Source: Roseburia rectibacter
GTDB taxonomy: Bacteria > Bacillota > Clostridia > Lachnospirales > Lachnospiraceae
NCBI RefSeq assembly: GCF_014287515.2
Contig: NZ_CP092473.1
Span: 2,011,001 to 2,075,000, forward strand
Reading direction: 5' to 3'
Length of the DNA stretch: 64,000 nucleotides
The notes below the pieces were generated by a model that did no database searches, had not been told where the DNA came from, and saw only the letters and a list, made by a program, of their open reading frames with translations. The stretch's first letter is position 1. Each line of letters begins with the position of its first letter. Both the position numbers and the translations under genes were made by a program. Positions 35,646 through 45,070 of the stretch are shown here, in pieces.

Positions 35646-36320
35646 ATGGAACGCATTTTAGTTGTAGACGATGAAGATAAGATCCGTGCGATCATCCGGA
35701 AATATGGAGAATTTGAAGGGTATGAGATCACAGAGGCACATGATGGGATGGAAGCAGTCGAAATTTGCCGGAAAGAAGATTTTGACCTGATCATACTAGA
35801 TGTAATGATGCCGGAACTGGATGGGTTTTCAACCTGCCGGGAAATCCGCAAATTCAAAGAAATTCCTGTTATTATGCTATCGGCACGCGGTGAAGAATAT
35901 GACAAGATTCACGGATTTGAACTTGGAATCGATGATTATGTGGTAAAACCGTTTTCTCCACGTGAACTGATGATGCGTGTGAAAGTTGTGATCAGCAGAA
36001 ACAATAAAAAAGATGTAAGAAACGGACATGAAATTTTTCAGGCGGAAGGTCTGATTATTGATTTTACGGGACGGACTGTGACCGTAGACGGAAAACGTGT
36101 CGAAATGTCACCAAAAGAATATGAACTTTTGTTTTATCTGGTGAGAAACCGTAATATTGCACTTGATCGTGAGAAGCTGATCACAGAGGTATGGGGATAT
36201 GATTATTATGGAGATGACAGAACATTAGATACCCATATCAAACTTTTGAGGAGCAGTCTCGGAGAATACCGCAAATTTTTAGTGACACTAAGAGGGGTGG
36301 GATACCGGTTTGAAGCATGA
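35646..36320 (+). CDS. OmpR/PhoB-family response regulator
   Basis: This is a 224-residue DNA-binding regulator. The receiver domain has Asp52 (LIILDVMMPELDG) as the phosphorylation site and the conserved Lys in VVKPFSPREL. The C-terminal winged helix includes VEMSPKEYELLFYLVRN and DDRTLDTHIKLLRSSLG. It overlaps the following kinase gene by 11 nt, as in a classical two-component operon. The target genes are unknown. Confidence 0.95.
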   Translation: MERILVVDDEDKIRAIIRKYGEFEGYEITEAHDGMEAVEICRKEDFDLIILDVMMPELDGFSTCREIRKFKEIPVIMLSARGEEYDKIHGFELGIDDYVVKPFSPRELMMRVKVVISRNNKKDVRNGHEIFQAEGLIIDFTGRTVTVDGKRVEMSPKEYELLFYLVRNRNIALDREKLITEVWGYDYYGDDRTLDTHIKLLRSSLGEYRKFLVTLRGVGYRFEA

Positions 36321-37866
36321 AAAAATCAGTATTAAGTGGAGGGTATTTACTTATCTGCTCATATTTACAGGAATACTTCTTGTTGTATTATGGCTGATCC
36401 AGATCTGTTATCTGGATTCATTTTATACAATGATCAAAAGCAGGGAAGCAGAACAGGTTACATCAGTGGCTGCGGGAATATTAACATCAGACGAAGAAGA
36501 TAAAGATACCCTGATCCATGATATTGCTGCCCAAAATAACATGGCGGTATATGTAACAGATATACAAGGGAATGAAATATACAGCGCAGAGTATATTGTA
36601 AATTCAAGACTCACAGATATGCCGTCAGAGCAGATACAATATTATTATGAACAGGCAAAAGAACATGGCGGTATATTTAAGGTAGAATACGAAGGTGGGA
36701 TCAACCCGGAGTTCTGGGATGATAACATGAAAAAACCTGAAAATGTAGAAGAAGATTTACTGAGGGATGAAAAAGAACCGTTAGAACCTGCCACAGAAGA
36801 TGGAACCGAAAACGGAAATGAACGTGTTTTTCATAGCTTTTTACAAAAACGGGGACAGGAGCGCATTAAGAGTGTGATCTATGTGAAAGCAGTGGAGTGT
36901 AAAGGTCAGGAATATATTCTGATGGTCAATACACAACTGACACCGGTGGATGCAACGGTCAATACACTGCGTATTGAGCTGGTATGGATCACGGTTATTA
37001 TGATTTTGCTTTCACTTGGAATTGCTCTTTTGTTATCCAGGCAGATATCAAAGTCACTGATCCGGATCAATGAGTCAGCGAAAGCGCTTGCAAAGGGAGA
37101 TTTTGATGTACGTTTTGATGGAAAAGATTATCGTGAAGTAGCAGAACTTTCAGATACGCTCAATGCAACAGCGAAAGAACTTGGCAAAAATGAGTCTCTG
37201 CGGAGGGAACTGATTGCAAACGTATCACATGATTTAAGAACGCCTCTTACGATGATCATTGCCTATGCAGAGGTGATGCGGGACCTTCCGGGAGAAAACA
37301 CACCGGAAAACGTCCAGGTAGTGATCGATGAAGCCGGACGACTGACAAACCTTGTAAATGACATGCTTGATATATCAAAACTTCAGGCTGGTGTTATGGA
37401 AAAAAATGATACCGAATACAATCTGACGGAAAGTATCGAATCTGTTCTTGAACGCTATAATAAACTGAAAGAGCAGGATGGTTACTGCATACATTTTGAA
37501 TATGACAGAAAAGTTCTGGTAGAGGCGGATGAATACAAGATATATCAGGTGATCTATAATCTGATCAACAATGCGGTCAATTATACCGGAAAAGATAAAA
37601 CAGTGTGGGTGCGTCAGAAAATTTTACAGGATTATGTTCGGATCGAAGTGACAGACAGCGGAGAAGGTATTGCAGAAGATGCACTTCCATATGTGTGGGA
37701 TCGCTATTATAAAGTGGATAAAACACACAGGCGCGCTGTAATGGGAACGGGTCTGGGCCTTTCCATCGTAAAAAATATTCTGGAACTTCATCATGCCAGA
37801 TATGGTGTGGAGAGCACCCCCGGATGTGGATCAACATTCTGGTTTGAGCTTCCAATAGAAAAATAG
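36310..37866 (+). CDS. membrane sensor histidine kinase
   Basis: This is a 518-residue kinase with two membrane spans (about 14-35 and 223-243). They flank an external domain of about 185 residues that is rich in Glu and Asp (FWDDNMKKPENVEEDLL, EPATEDGTENGN). A HAMP linker follows, then the HisKA domain with phospho-acceptor His307 (NVSHDLRTPLTM) and the ATPase domain with NLINNAVNYT, DSGEGI and GTGLGLSIVKN. The start is TTG at 36310, since the ATG at 36317 is out of frame; GGTGGGA precedes it. The acidic external domain could bind cations or basic peptides (inference). Confidence 0.93.
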   Translation: MKHEKISIKWRVFTYLLIFTGILLVVLWLIQICYLDSFYTMIKSREAEQVTSVAAGILTSDEEDKDTLIHDIAAQNNMAVYVTDIQGNEIYSAEYIVNSRLTDMPSEQIQYYYEQAKEHGGIFKVEYEGGINPEFWDDNMKKPENVEEDLLRDEKEPLEPATEDGTENGNERVFHSFLQKRGQERIKSVIYVKAVECKGQEYILMVNTQLTPVDATVNTLRIELVWITVIMILLSLGIALLLSRQISKSLIRINESAKALAKGDFDVRFDGKDYREVAELSDTLNATAKELGKNESLRRELIANVSHDLRTPLTMIIAYAEVMRDLPGENTPENVQVVIDEAGRLTNLVNDMLDISKLQAGVMEKNDTEYNLTESIESVLERYNKLKEQDGYCIHFEYDRKVLVEADEYKIYQVIYNLINNAVNYTGKDKTVWVRQKILQDYVRIEVTDSGEGIAEDALPYVWDRYYKVDKTHRRAVMGTGLGLSIVKNILELHHARYGVESTPGCGSTFWFELPIEK

Positions 37867-37876
37867 CAGAATTGAG

Positions 37877-37906
37877 AAAAACGCTGACTTTCCGGTCAGC
37901 GTTTTT
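37877..37906. terminator. terminator shared by the histidine kinase and gltA
   Basis: A 12-bp stem, 37877-37888 with 37895-37906, has an A-run and a T-run on its outer sides. The gltA stop codon (37898-37896) lies within the hairpin. Confidence 0.85.
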
Positions 37907-39260
37907 CCATTGGAATATATTCTTTATGTTCACCAATATTTTTATAAGCAGGACGCATGATCTTACCGTTGATGGCAACTTCTTCAAGACGGTGGGCACT
38001 CCATCCGGCAATCCTGGCAATCGCAAAGATCGGAGTATAAAGTTCCACTGGAAGTCCTAACATACTGTAAGCAAAGCCGCTGTAAAAATCGACATTTGGA
38101 CTGACACCTTTATAGATCTGACGTTCATCTGCGATGATCTTTGGTGCTAATCGTGATACAGCATCATAGAGAGCAAATTCTTTTTCATAGCCTTTTTCGG
38201 CAGACAGTTTTTCTACAAATGAACGGAAGATGCGTGCACGAGGATCAGAAAGAGAATATACCGCATGCCCCATACCATAGATCAGACCGGCATGGTCAAA
38301 AGCCTCTTTATGTAATAAAGCTCTCAGATAGCGGCTGATTTCCTCTTCGTCATTCCAGTCGGAGAGGTTTGCTTTCATGTCTTCAAACATGCGGACAACT
38401 TTGATGTTGGCACCACCGTGCTTTGGACCTTTTAAGGAACCTAAGGAAGCGGCAATCACAGAATAAGTATCTGTTCCGGATGAAGATACCAGATGTGTGG
38501 TAAAAGTGGAGTTATTTCCACCTCCGTGCTCCATATGAAGAATCAGCGCTGTATCTAAAAGTTTTGCCTCTAAAGGTGTAAACTGGCTGTCCGGACGCAG
38601 AATATGCAGAATGTTTTCTGCAGTGGAATATTCGGCTTTTGGTGGATGAATAAAAAGGCTTGCACCATCATGATAATGTTTATAAGCCTGATAGCCATAT
38701 ACGGAAAGAAGCGGAAACAGGCTGATAAGCTGTAAACATTGCCGGAGTACATTTGGAAGCGATATGTCATCAGCAAGATCATCATAGGAATAGAGCGTAA
38801 GAACACTCCTTGCAAGCGTATTCATCATATCTTTGCTTGGAGCTTTCATGATAATATCGCGGACAAAACTGGTAGGAAGCGTACGGTATTCACTGAGCAT
38901 TTTTGTAAATTCCGTCAGTTCTGTTTTGGTGGGAAGTTTTCCAAAAAGAAGCAGATAAGTACATTCTTCGAAACCAAAGTGGCTGTTTTCCGATGTGCCG
39001 TCAATAATATCTTTGACATTGTAACCACGGTAATAAAGTTCACCATCTGCCGGGCGCATTTCACCGTCGATCATTTTTGTGGAACAGACATCAGATATTT
39101 CTGTAAGACCGACTAAAACACCTTTACCATTAATATCGCGCAGACCACGTTTAACATCGTATTTTGTATAGAGAGCAGGATCAATTCTGGCACACTGTTC
39201 GCTGAGCTTTGACAGATGCTGTAATTCCGGGGTAATTTCGCAGAAACGATTGGCAGTCAT
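37896..39260 (-). CDS. gltA: citrate synthase
   Basis: This 454-residue enzyme condenses oxaloacetate and acetyl-CoA to citrate. Active-site regions are HMEHGGGNNSTFTTHLV, KGPKHGGANIKVV and YGMGHAVYSLSDPRA, which hold the catalytic His residues and the oxaloacetate-binding Arg. The long N-terminus (TANRFCEITPELQHLSKL) is typical of the clostridial type. CGGAGG lies before the ATG. No aconitase or isocitrate dehydrogenase is adjacent. The stop codon lies inside a shared terminator hairpin. Confidence 0.95.
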   Translation of the reverse strand: MTANRFCEITPELQHLSKLSEQCARIDPALYTKYDVKRGLRDINGKGVLVGLTEISDVCSTKMIDGEMRPADGELYYRGYNVKDIIDGTSENSHFGFEECTYLLLFGKLPTKTELTEFTKMLSEYRTLPTSFVRDIIMKAPSKDMMNTLARSVLTLYSYDDLADDISLPNVLRQCLQLISLFPLLSVYGYQAYKHYHDGASLFIHPPKAEYSTAENILHILRPDSQFTPLEAKLLDTALILHMEHGGGNNSTFTTHLVSSSGTDTYSVIAASLGSLKGPKHGGANIKVVRMFEDMKANLSDWNDEEEISRYLRALLHKEAFDHAGLIYGMGHAVYSLSDPRARIFRSFVEKLSAEKGYEKEFALYDAVSRLAPKIIADERQIYKGVSPNVDFYSGFAYSMLGLPVELYTPIFAIARIAGWSAHRLEEVAINGKIMRPAYKNIGEHKEYIPMEKR

Positions 39261-39433
39261 AATAATCCTCCGTATTTTTTGATTTATTACTTTATAACAT
39301 TAAAGTATTTTTACTTATCATATCATAAGTATTTCTTATGACACAAGAGTTTTCTAAAAAAACTTTTCATGAAAGAGTTTTTCAGGTAAAATATAAACAG
39401 ATGACTTAACACATTTAAAGAGAGGAAACAAAA

Positions 39434-39853
39434 ATGGATATAAAGAAACTGGCACAGGAATCAATAGCGGCAAAAGAATTTGCTTATACACCGTATTCAC
39501 ATTTCAGGGTAGGAGCTGCCCTGCTTACAAAAGATGGAAAAATATACCGGGGATGTAATATAGAAAATGCTGCCTATACACCGACAAACTGTGCAGAGCG
39601 GACAGCTTTTTTTAAAGCTGTATCAGAAGGGCAAAAAGAATTTACTGCGATTGCGATCAACGGGGACGCAGATGACTATCTTTATCCATGTGGGGTATGC
39701 CGGCAGGTCATGGCAGAGTTTTGTGATCCGGAAACATTTCAGGTGATTCTTGTGAACTCACCGGATGATTATAAGATATTTACATTGGAAGAGTTGCTGC
39801 CTGGAGCATTTACAAAGAAGGATATCACAAAAGCAACCGGAAAAGAGTTGTAA
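39434..39853 (+). CDS. cdd: cytidine deaminase
   Basis: This is a 139-residue zinc enzyme that deaminates cytidine and deoxycytidine to uridine and deoxyuridine in pyrimidine salvage. Zinc ligands are Cys53 (NCAERTAFFKA), Cys86 and Cys89 (PCGVCRQVM), with Glu55 as proton shuttle. YSHFRVGAALLT is the substrate-binding segment. Normal length for the tetrameric class. Confidence 0.97.
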   Translation: MDIKKLAQESIAAKEFAYTPYSHFRVGAALLTKDGKIYRGCNIENAAYTPTNCAERTAFFKAVSEGQKEFTAIAINGDADDYLYPCGVCRQVMAEFCDPETFQVILVNSPDDYKIFTLEELLPGAFTKKDITKATGKEL

Positions 39854-39869
39854 AATATAGCTGATAAAC

Positions 39870-39898
39870 TTGACAGACAGCACAGGAAATAGGATAAT
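39870..39898 (+). promoter_or_regulatory. promoter of the FIST-chemoreceptor operon
   Basis: Consensus TTGACA at 39870-39875, a 17-nt spacer and GATAAT at 39893-39898 lie about 55 nt before the FIST start. Confidence 0.7.
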
Positions 39899-39952
39899 TT
39901 TTACAGATATGTTTGGAATCTGAAACAGAAAAGATAAAGGAGAGACAAACAG

Positions 39953-41005
39953 ATGAAAGAGAGTTATGGAACAAGTTCCAGTGGAAATTTAAAAGAAGCT
40001 GTACGGGGGTTGGGGAATCCGGCATTTTTGATCCTGATGTCAAATGCAGAGCAGCTTGAAGCTCATGCAGCTGAACTGGAAGAATTATATCCGGGTGTAC
40101 CGAGCATTGGATGCATCGGAATGAGTTACCAGACAGGTGTGACGGAAAAAGGTGTCAGTGTAACAGCGTTTGAAGGTGTAGAGGCTGTGACAGACGTATT
40201 AGAGCAGGCATCCATCATGCCGGTCAAATATATCAGCAGGGTTGAAAAGGCTTTACAGAAGATAAATGCGTCATCTGAAAATACTGTCTGTATTGATTTT
40301 TGTACAGGAAATGATGCGGCGGTTCTTACGACCATGTACAGTATTCTGGAAAAAAAGAAAATTTCACTGACAGGTGGAACAGGGGATGGTGGAAAAGTTT
40401 CCGTAAATGGAAAGGTATATGAAGATGCAGATGCTTTTGCATTTGTGAAAAATACCGGTGGCAAAGTTAAAGTGTATAAGGAAAATATTTATTATCCACT
40501 TCCACAGTATCGTTTTATTGCATCAAATACAGACCGCAGTAAATACACAGTCGGGGAACTAAACGGAAAGCCGGCAAAACAGGTCTATGAAGATACACTT
40601 GGTATCCGGGAACAGGATATTGTAAACCAGACTTTTAAAAACCCGATCGGTAAAAAGAACGGGCAGGATATCTGTATTATCTCAATCAAAGAAGTAGCGG
40701 GAAATGCATTGGGCTGCTATCGTCAGGTCAATGATTCCGATGTGCTTTATCTGCTTGAGACGAATGATTATCCTTCCATCGTGGAAGAGACGGTGCGGCA
40801 GATCAAAGGTGATTTTGCAAGGATTTCTGGTGTTTTTTCCGTAAATTGCATTTTCCGTTATCTATTCTTCTCCCAGGAGCATTATATGGATCAGTATTTA
40901 AAGACAATGGGGACACTTGGTATGCATGCAGGTTTAGTTGGTTTTGGGGAACATTATAACAGCCAGTTTGTAAATCAGACCATGTCGTGTGTTGTATTTG
41001 AGTAA
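39953..41005 (+). CDS. FIST-domain sensor protein
   Basis: The 350-residue protein has a FIST_N region (about 20-180, with NPAFLILMSN, PSIGCIGMSYQTGV and LTGGTGDGGK) and a FIST_C region (about 200-335, with GKPAKQVYEDTLGI and RISGVFSVNCIFR). FIST domains are small-ligand sensing modules found with signalling proteins. There is no membrane segment or signal peptide, so it is cytoplasmic. Its stop is 12 nt before a soluble chemoreceptor gene. I infer a sensor-receptor pair in which the FIST protein supplies the missing ligand domain. Confidence 0.85.
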   Translation: MKESYGTSSSGNLKEAVRGLGNPAFLILMSNAEQLEAHAAELEELYPGVPSIGCIGMSYQTGVTEKGVSVTAFEGVEAVTDVLEQASIMPVKYISRVEKALQKINASSENTVCIDFCTGNDAAVLTTMYSILEKKKISLTGGTGDGGKVSVNGKVYEDADAFAFVKNTGGKVKVYKENIYYPLPQYRFIASNTDRSKYTVGELNGKPAKQVYEDTLGIREQDIVNQTFKNPIGKKNGQDICIISIKEVAGNALGCYRQVNDSDVLYLLETNDYPSIVEETVRQIKGDFARISGVFSVNCIFRYLFFSQEHYMDQYLKTMGTLGMHAGLVGFGEHYNSQFVNQTMSCVVFE

Positions 41006-41017
41006 GGGGGAGAGAGA

Positions 41018-41980
41018 ATGTTTCAATTCAAAAAAGAGATAAAAGAACAGGTGAGTCAGACAGAAGAAAAATTAAATCTGCATCCGGTAATACATGTGTC
41101 TGAAAGTCTGCTTGACTACCAGAAAAAACTTTCACAGACAGAGGTAAGATCTCTGGATGAATTACAGGAAATCCAGAATGCATTTCAGGCGGTTTTAGAG
41201 GAAAATGAACAGCTCAAAGAGAAGCTTGGCTCTTTTCATGAAACGTTTGAAACAGTTGGCGAAACGTCAGGACAGTTTGCCGGTGTGCGAGAAGATATTA
41301 CAAAATCGGTGGAAGAGGCACAGCAGAAAGTCGGTGGCTTAAAGGAGAGTTCAGGGGAAGTACAGGAACATTTTGATGAGATCCAGCGCACATTCGAAGA
41401 TTTCCAGGCATCCGTGCAGAAAATCAAAGAATGTATGGGACAGATCATCTCAATTGCAAACCAGACCAATATGCTTGCATTGAACGCATCCATTGAGGCG
41501 GCGCGTGCCGGGGAGCAGGGAAAAGGATTTGCCGTTGTTGCAGAGGAAGTAAAGAATCTCGCCAGTGAGATCAAAAGCCTTGTCAGCACCGTAGATGGAA
41601 GCATTGTGGAAGTGGAACAGGATACGGAAAATTTAAACCAGAGCATTGCTACATCGAAAGAGTCACTCGGGAAAAGCTTAGAGAGTGCAGATGAGACATA
41701 TGAGGTGTTTGACCGTATTACGGCGGCTGCAAGCGGAGCAGACCAGGTACAGCAGGAGATTGCAGGCGTGCTTGATGATTCAAGGGAAAAACTTGCCGAT
41801 GTAAACCGTTCGCTTGAGCGGGAAAAGGCAGAGTATGATACAGTTCGCATGCATATAGAACAGGCAAATGATCTTGGCACCCAGAAGAGTACCATGTTTG
41901 AAAATATGGAAAATTTACTGGTACAGATTGCTCCGATCGCAAAAGAGTTAGAACAGAAGAATTTTACAGCCGGAGAATAA
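41018..41980 (+). CDS. soluble methyl-accepting chemotaxis protein
   Basis: This is a 320-residue receptor with no membrane helix and no sensor domain. It is almost entirely coiled coil, with the hairpin tip [20 protein letters not shown] near residues 150-170 and a shortened helical arm. The first 30 residues ([18 protein letters not shown]) are charged. GGGGGAGAG precedes the ATG, 12 nt after the FIST gene, so the two are co-transcribed. It probably joins receptor arrays in the cytoplasm. Confidence 0.9.
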   Translation: MFQFKKEIKEQVSQTEEKLNLHPVIHVSESLLDYQKKLSQTEVRSLDELQEIQNAFQAVLEENEQLKEKLGSFHETFETVGETSGQFAGVREDITKSVEEAQQKVGGLKESSGEVQEHFDEIQRTFEDFQASVQKIKECMGQIISIANQTNMLALNASIEAARAGEQGKGFAVVAEEVKNLASEIKSLVSTVDGSIVEVEQDTENLNQSIATSKESLGKSLESADETYEVFDRITAAASGADQVQQEIAGVLDDSREKLADVNRSLEREKAEYDTVRMHIEQANDLGTQKSTMFENMENLLVQIAPIAKELEQKNFTAGE

Positions 41981-42012
41981 AAAAAAGGGTGACATTATTT
42001 TACAAAAACTGA

Positions 42013-42040
42013 TTGACAAAAAAATAACATTGTGTATATT
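42013..42040 (+). promoter_or_regulatory. pckA promoter
   Basis: TTGACA at 42013-42018 and TATATT at 42035-42040, 16-nt spacer, about 60 nt before the start codon. Confidence 0.55.
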
Positions 42041-42102
42041 TATATTAGCGGAATTTTTTAAAAAATACCCTGATTATTTTAAAGGAAAGAGGTTAAAGAG
42101 CA

Positions 42103-43707
42103 ATGGCAAATATTGATTTAAGCAAGTATGGCATTACCGGAGTAACAGAGATCGTTCACAATCCTTCTTACGAGATGTTATTCGAGGAAGAGACCAAAGC
42201 AGGTCTTGAGGGTTATGAGGTTGGTAAGGAAACAGAACTTGGTACAGTTAACGTTATGACTGGTATCTATACAGGACGTTCCCCGAAAGATAAATATATC
42301 GTTATGGACGAGAATTCAAAAGACACTGTATGGTGGAATTCAAAAGAATATCCAAACGATAACCATCCTATGTCAGAGGAAACATGGGCAGCAGTGAAAG
42401 ATCTTGCAAAGAAAGAGCTTTCAAACAAGAGACTGTTCGTAGTAGATGCTTTCTGTGGAGCAAACAAAGATACACGTATGGCAGTTCGTTTCATCGTTGA
42501 GGTTGCATGGCAGGCTCATTTCGTAACAAACATGTTCATCAAGCCAACAGCAGAAGAATTTGAGAACTTTGAGCCGGACTTTATCGTATACAATGCTTCA
42601 AAAGCAAAAGTTGAGAACTACAAAGAGTTAGGTCTTAACTCAGAGACATGTGTTGCATTCAACATTACATCCAAAGAGCAGGTTATCGTCAATACATGGT
42701 ACGGTGGAGAGATGAAGAAAGGTATGTTCTCTATGATGAACTACTATCTCCCACTTAAAGGCATCGCTTCCATGCACTGTTCAGCAAACGCTGATATGAA
42801 CGGCGAGAATACAGCAATCTTCTTCGGACTTTCCGGAACAGGAAAGACAACACTTTCTACAGATCCGAAACGTCTCTTAATCGGTGATGATGAGCACGGC
42901 TGGGATGACAACGGTGTATTCAACTTCGAGGGTGGATGCTATGCAAAGGTTATCGGTCTTGACAAAGAGTCTGAGCCGGATATCTACAATGCAATCAAAC
43001 GTAACGCACTGTTAGAGAACGTTACTGTTGATGCAAACGGAAAGATTGATTTTGATGACAAGAGCGTTACAGAGAACACTCGTGTATCTTACCCGATCAA
43101 CCACATTACCAATATTGTAAAACCTGTATCTTCTGCACCGGCTGCAAAGAACGTAATCTTCTTATCAGCAGATGCATTCGGAGTACTTCCTCCAGTATCT
43201 ATCCTGACACCAGAGCAGACACAGTACTACTTCCTGTCTGGATTCACAGCAAAACTTGCTGGTACAGAGCGTGGAATCACAGAGCCGACACCTACTTTCT
43301 CAGCTTGCTTCGGACAGGCATTCTTAGAGCTGCATCCTACAAAATATGCAGAAGAGCTTGTTAAGAAGATGGAGAAGAGTGGAGCAAAAGCATATCTTGT
43401 TAACACAGGATGGAATGGAACAGGAAAGAGAATCACAATCAAGGATACAAGAGGAATCATCGACGCTATCCTTTCTGGTGATATTCTTAAAGCTCCGACA
43501 AAGAAAATCCCAATGTTCAATTTTGAGGTTCCGACAGAGCTTCCTGGTGTAGATTCAGGTATTCTTGACCCACGTGACACATATGCAGATGCATCTGAGT
43601 GGGAGACAAAAGCAAAAGATCTTGCTGACAGATTCATCAAGAACTTTGCTAAATATGAAGGAAACGATGCTGGTAAAGCATTAGTTTCTGCAGGTCCTCA
43701 GAAATAA
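42103..43707 (+). CDS. pckA: phosphoenolpyruvate carboxykinase (ATP)
   Basis: This is a 534-residue ATP-dependent PEPCK that interconverts oxaloacetate and PEP. The N-terminal segment has [15 protein letters not shown]. The kinase-1a P-loop is [11 protein letters not shown], kinase-2 is [11 protein letters not shown], and the Mn/His region lies around [12 protein letters not shown]-terminal YTLGFT-like [13 protein letters not shown] is present. Codon use is the strongly biased kind seen in highly expressed genes. In fermenters it often runs toward oxaloacetate and makes ATP; that direction would feed the decarboxylase and citrate synthase here (inference). Confidence 0.97.
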   Translation: MANIDLSKYGITGVTEIVHNPSYEMLFEEETKAGLEGYEVGKETELGTVNVMTGIYTGRSPKDKYIVMDENSKDTVWWNSKEYPNDNHPMSEETWAAVKDLAKKELSNKRLFVVDAFCGANKDTRMAVRFIVEVAWQAHFVTNMFIKPTAEEFENFEPDFIVYNASKAKVENYKELGLNSETCVAFNITSKEQVIVNTWYGGEMKKGMFSMMNYYLPLKGIASMHCSANADMNGENTAIFFGLSGTGKTTLSTDPKRLLIGDDEHGWDDNGVFNFEGGCYAKVIGLDKESEPDIYNAIKRNALLENVTVDANGKIDFDDKSVTENTRVSYPINHITNIVKPVSSAPAAKNVIFLSADAFGVLPPVSILTPEQTQYYFLSGFTAKLAGTERGITEPTPTFSACFGQAFLELHPTKYAEELVKKMEKSGAKAYLVNTGWNGTGKRITIKDTRGIIDAILSGDILKAPTKKIPMFNFEVPTELPGVDSGILDPRDTYADASEWETKAKDLADRFIKNFAKYEGNDAGKALVSAGPQK

Positions 43708-43747
43708 TAAAGTGCACGCTTTGCGAGCAGACTTATTGTTATGAATG

Positions 43748-43786
43748 ACGATCGGGTGTGACTTGGTTCACACCCGATTTTTTAAT
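43748..43786 (+). terminator. pckA terminator
   Basis: ATCGGGTGTGA pairs with TCACACCCGAT around a short loop (about 43750-43779) and is followed by a run of six T's. Confidence 0.85.
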
Positions 43787-43920
43787 TCATAGGAAATTAC
43801 GTCCTATGAATTAAAAAACCTCCGGGCAGGATTGCACTGCGTCGGAGTGGAATTATGTCGCTGGAGCGACCCGCCGCAGGCGGAGAATCCTGTAAAGCAG
43901 GATTCTTTCTTGCAGTAAAA
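43776..43920. repeat. complex intergenic palindromic element
   Basis: A perfect 17-bp inverted repeat (about 43780-43817, arms reading TTAATTCATAGGA and its complement, with T/A ends) is followed by a GC-rich stretch. That stretch contains several nested small palindromes: GCGTCGGAGTGG / GTCGCTGGAGCGAC / CCGCCGCAGGCGG, and a final AATCCTG-TAAAG-CAGGATT. The GC content is far above the surroundings. It looks like a mobile repetitive element (REP/BIME-like), or a structured RNA leader for the next gene. The in-frame start at 43855 lies within it and is rejected. Confidence 0.5.
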
Positions 43921-43935
43921 AATAGGAGGATATTT

Positions 43936-45009
43936 ATGCTGACTTATGGAATTGACTGGGATGATGTGATTTCTGATCTGAATACACATGCAATTACGCT
44001 TGCAAATAAGGAACATGCCTTGAATCTGAAATTAGAAGATATCAATTCATGGGAAAATGTCGGTAAGGCATCGATCATCAAGCAGTACTATCAGGACGAA
44101 CGGATTTATCGTATGCAGACAGTGACGGATGAAGCCAAAAATTTCATACATGAACTGCAGAAAAAAGGGAAAGTATATATTATTACAGCAATTGCACCGC
44201 AGTTTATGAGCCTGCGCGCAGAACAGATTCTGACAGCATTTCCTGATTTCCCGGAACAGAATATTATTATGGGATTCCAGAAATCGCTGGTTCGTTTTGA
44301 TGTTACGTTAGATGATGGACCGCATAATATTCTTAAAAGTTGTGCTAAATATCCGGTTTTAATGCGCCGCCCATGGAATGATTCACTTAGCGGCATTCTA
44401 TCTGTAAATCATTATGGGGAATTTTTGCAGTTAATAGATCAGATCAAAGAGTCAATGCTGTTAGATAAAAAGCCGGTTTCATTTCCGTCTGTGATAGCAT
44501 TGGTCGGACCGTCTGGTTCCGGCAAAAATGAACTTGCCAAAAGGTTAGAAAAAGCAGGAGCAGGAAAGATTGTTCATTCGTATACGACAGGAACAGCAGA
44601 TGGGTTCCATCAGAGACTTTCGGCTGAAGAGTTTAAAAATAAAAAAAATGATTTTGTAACAGTAACCGTGTATGCCGGAAATAAATATGGTATCCTGGCG
44701 TCTGATATTGCAAAAATGATCGAAGATGGGATTAATCCGATCGTGCCGCTTGATATCGGTGGTGCAATAGCTATGAAACGATTGTTTTCAACAGCCATAT
44801 TGTTTTGCAGGAGCAGTCGTGAAAAAATGATTTCCAATATTTTAAAAAAAAGTATCAGTAATCAGGAAAAAATGTACCGTCTATTATCATTGGAAAATGA
44901 AATTGACAATGAAGAACTCTGTGACTTCTCTATACGGACAGATAATATGGAAGAAGCTATTGAACAGGTAAGGATGCTTTTGTCAATAGAGAAAATAGAT
45001 AGAAAGTAA
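43936..45009 (+). CDS. 5'-nucleotidase (NT5C-like HAD) fused to a guanylate-kinase-like domain
   Basis: This is a 357-residue two-domain protein. Residues 1-175 are a HAD-fold deoxyribonucleotidase: Asp7 and Asp9 in GIDWDDV are the nucleophile and acid, YIITAI is motif II, and LDDGPHNI is motif IV. Residues about 185-350 follow the guanylate kinase layout: P-loop LVGPSGSGKNEL, HSYTTGTADGF (GMK has SxTTRxPRxGE), YAGNKYGI (GMK GNYYGT) and IVPLDIGGAIAMK (GMK LDIDxQGA). The Walker A Ser/Thr is Asn and the Arg-rich GMP site is mostly lost, so kinase activity is doubtful. I infer a nucleotide-pool or signalling role. The ATG at 43936 follows GGAGGA. Confidence 0.7.
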   Translation: MLTYGIDWDDVISDLNTHAITLANKEHALNLKLEDINSWENVGKASIIKQYYQDERIYRMQTVTDEAKNFIHELQKKGKVYIITAIAPQFMSLRAEQILTAFPDFPEQNIIMGFQKSLVRFDVTLDDGPHNILKSCAKYPVLMRRPWNDSLSGILSVNHYGEFLQLIDQIKESMLLDKKPVSFPSVIALVGPSGSGKNELAKRLEKAGAGKIVHSYTTGTADGFHQRLSAEEFKNKKNDFVTVTVYAGNKYGILASDIAKMIEDGINPIVPLDIGGAIAMKRLFSTAILFCRSSREKMISNILKKSISNQEKMYRLLSLENEIDNEELCDFSIRTDNMEEAIEQVRMLLSIEKIDRK

Positions 45010-45034
45010 AACAAAATTTGGCACTAATTAATAG

Positions 45035-45063
45035 TTGCGAAATGGGGCATATTAAAGTATAAT
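45035..45063 (+). promoter_or_regulatory. promoter of the 6S RNA
   Basis: TTGCGA at 45035-45040, a 17-nt spacer and a perfect TATAAT at 45058-45063. The expected start, 45070-45071, falls exactly at the first paired base of the 6S RNA. Confidence 0.75.
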
Positions 45064-45070
45064 AAGACTA

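Noticed and set aside
39313..39346. gltA promoter and operator palindrome upstream of citrate synthase
   Set aside because: The apparent -35/-10 spacing is only 13 nt and the repeat arms are 6 bp in very AT-rich DNA; too weak to list.
41236..41895. 219-codon minus-strand frame opposite the soluble chemoreceptor
   Set aside because: A Ser-rich shadow caused by coiled-coil codon bias; no ribosome site, and the sense strand is a clear receptor.
43855..43935. Upstream in-frame start for the nucleotidase fusion
   Set aside because: It lies in the GC palindromic element; GGAGGA is placed for the ATG at 43936 and the HAD motif begins right there.
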